Positions 61,074 to 64,000 of a stretch of 64,000 bases of DNA are shown here, one piece after another. The stretch covers positions 1 to 64,000 of the forward strand of contig JASEER010000008.1 of assembly GCA_030019475.1 (NCBI GenBank), given 5' to 3'. How positions within the stretch are numbered: position 1 is the first letter of the stretch; each line of letters opens with the position of its first letter. A program made the translations under genes and the position numbers. The notes under the pieces were generated by a model that saw nothing but the letters and a program-made list of their open reading frames with translations, ran no database searches and had not been told where the DNA came from. The DNA comes from Thermoanaerobacterales bacterium (GTDB lineage: Bacteria > Bacillota > Desulfotomaculia > Desulfotomaculales > JASEER01).

Positions 61074-61430
61074 ATGCAAGATTTCGAGTTGCAAGCGATC
61101 TGGTCACGTGACCTCAAGGCCCTGCAGGCGGTGGCGGCCTGCAACCAGTGCGGCCGCTGTACCGCCGCCTGCCCGGTCGAATCGGAAATGGAGCACCCCC
61201 CCGCACGCCTGGTACGCATACTGCAACTGGGCGCATTAACTGAAGCCGCGGAAACGCCGGGGATCTGGCGCTGCATCGCCTGCGGGCACTGCCGGCGGCT
61301 CTGCCCCCAGGGCGTCAGTGTAAGAGAAATCATCGGCTGTCTCAGACGGCTGGCCTTTCACCGCGGGAACGAAGTGTTCGCCCGGGTCACAACTTTGGCC
61401 CGAGAGATGAACCGCTTTCTCCAGCACTAA
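61074..61430 (+). CDS. HdrC-like iron-sulfur protein
   Basis: 118 residues. Two CxxCxxCxxxC motifs (CNQCGRCTAACPVE, CIACGHCRRLCPQG) give two [4Fe-4S] clusters; the flanks (FELQAIWSRDLKALQAVAA; SVREIIGCLRRLAFHR) are HdrC-like. No CCG domain or membrane helix is fused. It lies 14 nt after the HdrA-MvhD gene and is the last gene of the operon, followed by a terminator. HdrB is absent, so it probably connects the complex to another electron carrier. Confidence 0.85.
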   Translation: MQDFELQAIWSRDLKALQAVAACNQCGRCTAACPVESEMEHPPARLVRILQLGALTEAAETPGIWRCIACGHCRRLCPQGVSVREIIGCLRRLAFHRGNEVFARVTTLAREMNRFLQH

Positions 61431-61458
61431 ATCCCCGACTCTCTCCCGTCCATAGACA

Positions 61459-61490
61459 AAGGCTCTTGCTGCGGCAGGAGCCTTTTCGGT
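61459..61490 (+). terminator. Terminator of the apr-hdr operon
   Basis: AAGGCTC and GAGCCTT with an internal TTGC/GCAG extension form a hairpin, followed by TTCGG; the 3' arm ends in TTTT. Confidence 0.75.
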
Positions 61491-61542
61491 CACCGGACGG
61501 CGTTTCCAGTTTAAAGCCGTTGGAAAGCCCTCCGCCATTATG

Positions 61543-61968
61543 TCAAGGGGCTTTGGGAACCCGCGCCCGGCGGAAGGCGCGCAGTCCGTCCAGGCATTCT
61601 GGACGATGTCTGAGGAAGGCCACCAGGTCGGCGACGGCCTCGATGGTCGCGGGGCTCAGGTAGTGCTCCATGGCCTCGGCCTCGGCGGCGATGTCACAGC
61701 CGGCGTCGATGACGGTAAGGAACTCCTGCAGGGTGCGGTTGCGCTCGACCAGGTAGCGTCCGGTCCGCCGCCCGCGCTCGGTGAGGGTGATCTCCCGGTA
61801 CCGCTCGTAGGTCAGGTAGGCGTCGTCGTGCAGGCGCTGCAGGGCCCGGGTCACCGAGGGCAGCTTGACCCCGAGCCGGGCGGCCACGTCGCTCACCCGC
61901 ACCGTCTGCCCGCTCAGGGACAGCCGGTAAATCTCCTCCAGGTAGTCCTCCAGGCTGGGGGAGAGCAT
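61543..61968 (-). CDS. DtxR/MntR-family metal-dependent repressor
   Basis: 141 residues from ATG 61968 (GGAGG about 9 nt upstream; TTG 61971 is also in frame). An N-terminal winged helix (VRVSDVAARLGVKLPSVTRALQRLHDDAYLTYERYREITLTERGR) is followed by a dimer and metal domain. By alignment with B. subtilis MntR, the ligands Asp8, Glu11, Glu99, Glu102 and His103 are kept (LEDYLEEIY; EAEAMEHYL), but His77 is replaced by Asn (VERNRTL). Manganese or iron sensing may be altered. It has no SH3-like third domain. Confidence 0.82.
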   Translation of the reverse strand: MLSPSLEDYLEEIYRLSLSGQTVRVSDVAARLGVKLPSVTRALQRLHDDAYLTYERYREITLTERGRRTGRYLVERNRTLQEFLTVIDAGCDIAAEAEAMEHYLSPATIEAVADLVAFLRHRPECLDGLRAFRRARVPKAP

Positions 61969-62096
61969 CAAACGGCGCCTCCTTTCGCGGCCGCGGGCCG
62001 GCCGCTTTCTGCTCCAGTCTACGCGCCGGGGTCCGTAAATGCGCGCATACTAAGGCGTAGAAAAGACACCAGCGATATGGAGGAGGATTTCGAGAG

Positions 62097-62441
62097 ATGA
62101 TCGTTCAGTCCCTTGACGATTTTACATCCCGGGTCCGCAACGACTGGCTGGGTTCCGAGATCGAGGTGACCAAGACGGAACCCATACCCCCCATCCGGTT
62201 TCAGTTGCGTGACGCGCGAACGGTCGGCTGGGATGACGTGGACCCCGCCATCCGCCGTTGCTACCCGCCGGGCAGCCGCTTTTTTGTCTTAAGTGGGAGG
62301 GATGAAAAAGGTGACGGCGAGGGTCCCAGCCTGAAGGCCCTGGTCATTCACGCCGGTGAAGATGCGGCTTTCGATGTCCGGCCCGGCCGCCTGGTGCTCC
62401 TTTCGGACGAGGAGGTGGTCCAGGTCAAACGGCTGCACTAA
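62097..62441 (+). CDS. Hypothetical protein, 114 residues
   Basis: ATG 62097 behind GGAGGAGG. No signal or membrane segment. The sequence alternates short strands and Pro/Gly turns (TEPIPPIRFQLRDARTVGWDDVDPAIRRCYPPGSRFFVLSGRDEKG) and ends in a beta hairpin (PGRLVLLSDEEVVQVKRLH). No family recognised. The region 62442-62540 to the next gene holds nothing else clear. Confidence 0.55.
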   Translation: MIVQSLDDFTSRVRNDWLGSEIEVTKTEPIPPIRFQLRDARTVGWDDVDPAIRRCYPPGSRFFVLSGRDEKGDGEGPSLKALVIHAGEDAAFDVRPGRLVLLSDEEVVQVKRLH

Positions 62442-62540
62442 CCGCTGCTTTAGAGGCCGACCTGGGCGCTGACATAGCCGCGCCCCCCGCCCGCAGACCG
62501 AGCGGAGCCGGTAAAACCTCGGCAACCGCCGCCTGCGGTA

Positions 62541-63407
62541 CTATCCGGCGGCCGGGCGGTATTTGACCCAGACGTTGAGGTCCTCGTACCCCCCGGGGCC
62601 GATGCGGGCGTTCTGGACCAGGGTCCCGCCGTACTCGTATCCCAGGCGGTGAAAAACCTTGTTCACCCCGGGATGAAAGGCGCGGGCCAGGCTGTAGAGG
62701 CAGGTGCAGCCCCCCCGGCGGCACTCCTCCTCGAGGCGCGTCACCAGCGCCGTGCCCAGCCCCCGGCCCTGGTGGGCGGGAAGGGTGGCGCAGTCGGTGA
62801 TCTCGGCGTGACCGAGGCGCAGGTCGGTCTCGGCCGCCGCGGCCGCCACCAGCCGCCCGCCGTCCACGGCAGCGACGAAGAGGGCGCCGTGGGCCATGGC
62901 CGCCCGTAGGTAATCGGGGTCGTGCACGGGGGTAGGGTAGGTCATAAAGACGGTGCCGAAGAGGCGCGCCAGGGCCGGGGCGTCGTCCGGGCCGGCGCGG
63001 CGCAGGGGCAGCGGCGACCGGACCTCGGGCGGCTCCCGGCGCGCCCTCGCCGCGAGGGAGTCCAGCAAGCGCTGTTCATCCTGCAGGCGCGGGCTGGTCG
63101 CCCGCAGGCGGGAGAGGTATCGGGCCAGGAAAACAGCCGTCCGCCCGCGAAAGAAACCGGGCACCCGGGCCTCCGGGAGAAACCCCTGTTCGGCCAGGAC
63201 CGCCGCTTCCGCCTCGACGCAGGGAAAGACGATTTTCCCGCATCCATGCTTCCCGGCCAGGGCGGTCAGCTCACCGGCCAGGGCCGCCGCATCCCAAGCG
63301 GTATAGTCGATAATCCACAGCCGCTCGTTCGCCTGGTCGACGTGCACCCGCGCCGTAAAACCCTTGCCCTTCCGCTGTACGATCTCGGCTTCGTTCAGGA
63401 AAAGCAT
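62541..63407 (-). CDS. ablB: Beta-lysine N6-acetyltransferase (AblB)
   Basis: 288 residues from ATG 63407, 28 nt after kamA. The N-terminal half (IVQRKGKGFTARVHVDQANERLWIIDYTAWDA; GCGKIVFPCVEAEAAVLAEQGFLPEARVPGFFRGRTAVFLARYL) matches AblB. The C-terminal half is a GNAT domain with the acetyl-CoA loop ATLPAHQGRGLGTALV (Q/R-x-x-G-x-G/A). AblA and AblB make N-epsilon-acetyl-beta-lysine, an osmolyte of methanogens and some anaerobic bacteria. It fits the osmotic theme of the window. Confidence 0.9.
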   Translation of the reverse strand: MLFLNEAEIVQRKGKGFTARVHVDQANERLWIIDYTAWDAAALAGELTALAGKHGCGKIVFPCVEAEAAVLAEQGFLPEARVPGFFRGRTAVFLARYLSRLRATSPRLQDEQRLLDSLAARARREPPEVRSPLPLRRAGPDDAPALARLFGTVFMTYPTPVHDPDYLRAAMAHGALFVAAVDGGRLVAAAAAETDLRLGHAEITDCATLPAHQGRGLGTALVTRLEEECRRGGCTCLYSLARAFHPGVNKVFHRLGYEYGGTLVQNARIGPGGYEDLNVWVKYRPAAG

Positions 63408-63435
63408 CCCCCGCATCCTTTCTCCGGTGCGCCGT

Positions 63436-64000
63436 CTAGGCGGGGCTGCACCGGTCGTGCTCTCCGCCTTCGCCACCGTCCTTCGCCCGGTACGGGTCCG
63501 CGCCGCAGAGCATCCCGGCCACCCCCGCTGGCCGCGCGCCCCCGGTACAGGCAGGGCACATGCAGCGCTCCCGGGCGTCCCGGGGTTCGGTGTACGTGAA
63601 GAGACGCCCCTCGAAGTTGCGCAGCACCACACGGCCCCCGCCGCTCGCCAGCAGGTACTCCGGGCCGACGGGGATCTTCCCGCCCCCGCCCGGGGCGTCG
63701 ATCACGAAGGTCGGCACCGCCAGCCCCGAGGTGTGCCCGCGCAGGCTCTCCAGGATGGCGATCCCGGTGCTGACCGGGGTACGGAAGTGGCCGATCCCCC
63801 TGGTCATGTCACACTGGTAGAGGTAATACGGCCGTACCCGGATGCGGAGCAGTTTATGCACCAGCTCTTTCATCACCTGGGGGCAGTCGTTGACCCCCCG
63901 CAGCAGAACCGACTGATTGCCCAGCGGGAGGCCGGCGTCGGCCAGGCGTCGGCAGGCGGCCGCCGCCTCCGGCGTGATCTCCCGGGGGTGGTTGAAATGG
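63436..64000 (-). CDS. kamA: Lysine 2,3-aminomutase, C-terminal part (cut by the window edge)
   Basis: The frame is open from the window edge (64000) to a stop at 63436, about 187 residues. [107 protein letters not shown] are highly conserved; the Lys in GGGGKIPV is the PLP Lys. The radical SAM Cys motif lies outside the window. A C-terminal CMCPAC zinc or dimer segment follows. KamA converts L-lysine to L-beta-lysine, the substrate of AblB. Confidence 0.95.
   Translation of the reverse strand, partial: HFNHPREITPEAAAACRRLADAGLPLGNQSVLLRGVNDCPQVMKELVHKLLRIRVRPYYLYQCDMTRGIGHFRTPVSTGIAILESLRGHTSGLAVPTFVIDAPGGGGKIPVGPEYLLASGGGRVVLRNFEGRLFTYTEPRDARERCMCPACTGGARPAGVAGMLCGADPYRAKDGGEGGEHDRCSPA

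Noticed and set aside
63436-63876. Independent 146-residue gene
   Set aside because: The frame is open to the window edge and continues as lysine 2,3-aminomutase; the internal Met is not a gene start.

Overview
The window is high-GC, gene-dense bacterial DNA that reads as an endospore-forming, anaerobic Firmicute of the Peptococcaceae / Moorella / Desulfotomaculum type. The markers are SpoIIP, a PdaA-like deacetylase, YetF (DUF421) proteins with a DUF4363 partner, frequent TTG and GTG starts behind strong AGGAGG sites, lysine 2,3-aminomutase with AblB, and an AprAB/HdrA/HdrC redox cluster. No rRNA, tRNA, CRISPR array, prophage or insertion sequence was found. All assignments come from reading the sequence; no database search was run.

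Layout. 1-4 kb: the end of a MazE-like antitoxin with a PemK/MazF toxin, a membrane diguanylate cyclase behind an unusual leader, a YkgJ-type Cys-cluster protein, and an MNT/HEPN toxin-antitoxin pair beside a remnant of a second MNT gene. 4-7 kb: spoIIP, a small holin-like protein, rpsT and holA. 7-11 kb: an OpuC-type osmoprotectant ABC operon behind a clear cyclic di-AMP (ydaO) riboswitch. 11-20 kb: an SLH/PepSY exported protein, a universal stress protein, a PPC-domain protein, FapA, comEC/comEA and a YetF protein. 20-26 kb: an orphan ABC importer and metNIQ. 26-31 kb: livFGMHK. 31-37 kb: a zinc-ribbon protein, a PdaA-like deacetylase, trkA/trkH, a shortened K+ channel and a second Usp. 37-46 kb: an MFS exporter with an FG-GAP lipoprotein, thrC, then a long minus-strand run (DUF4363, YetF, a small basic protein, a YchF-family GTPase, a second YkgJ protein and two small unknowns). 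46-54 kb: a broken DsbA/FrnE-like gene with an in-frame UGA at its first redox Cys, a DUF2680 protein, HtrA, a P1B metal ATPase with a SmtB/ArsR regulator, small unknowns and a GAF-GGDEF protein. 54-61.4 kb: a Crp/Fnr regulator, a DASS anion transporter, AprA-like and AprB-like subunits, an HdrA-MvhD fusion and HdrC. 61.5-64 kb: a DtxR/MntR regulator, an unknown, ablB and the 3' part of kamA (ablA).

How the genes work together. Osmotic and potassium adaptation recurs: Opu uptake under c-di-AMP control, Trk K+ uptake, a damaged K+ channel and N-epsilon-acetyl-beta-lysine synthesis. Two diguanylate cyclases with intact I-sites add c-di-GMP signalling. The most distinctive cluster is 54.1-61.4 kb: a CRP-family regulator with a nearby perfect palindrome, an anion carrier, an APS-reductase-like pair in the order A then B, and Hdr electron-transfer proteins, with no ATP sulfurylase in view. 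Other points of interest are the UGA-containing oxidoreductase, two palindromic elements lying exactly between convergent genes and supplying their stop codons, and the leader RNA of the first diguanylate cyclase.
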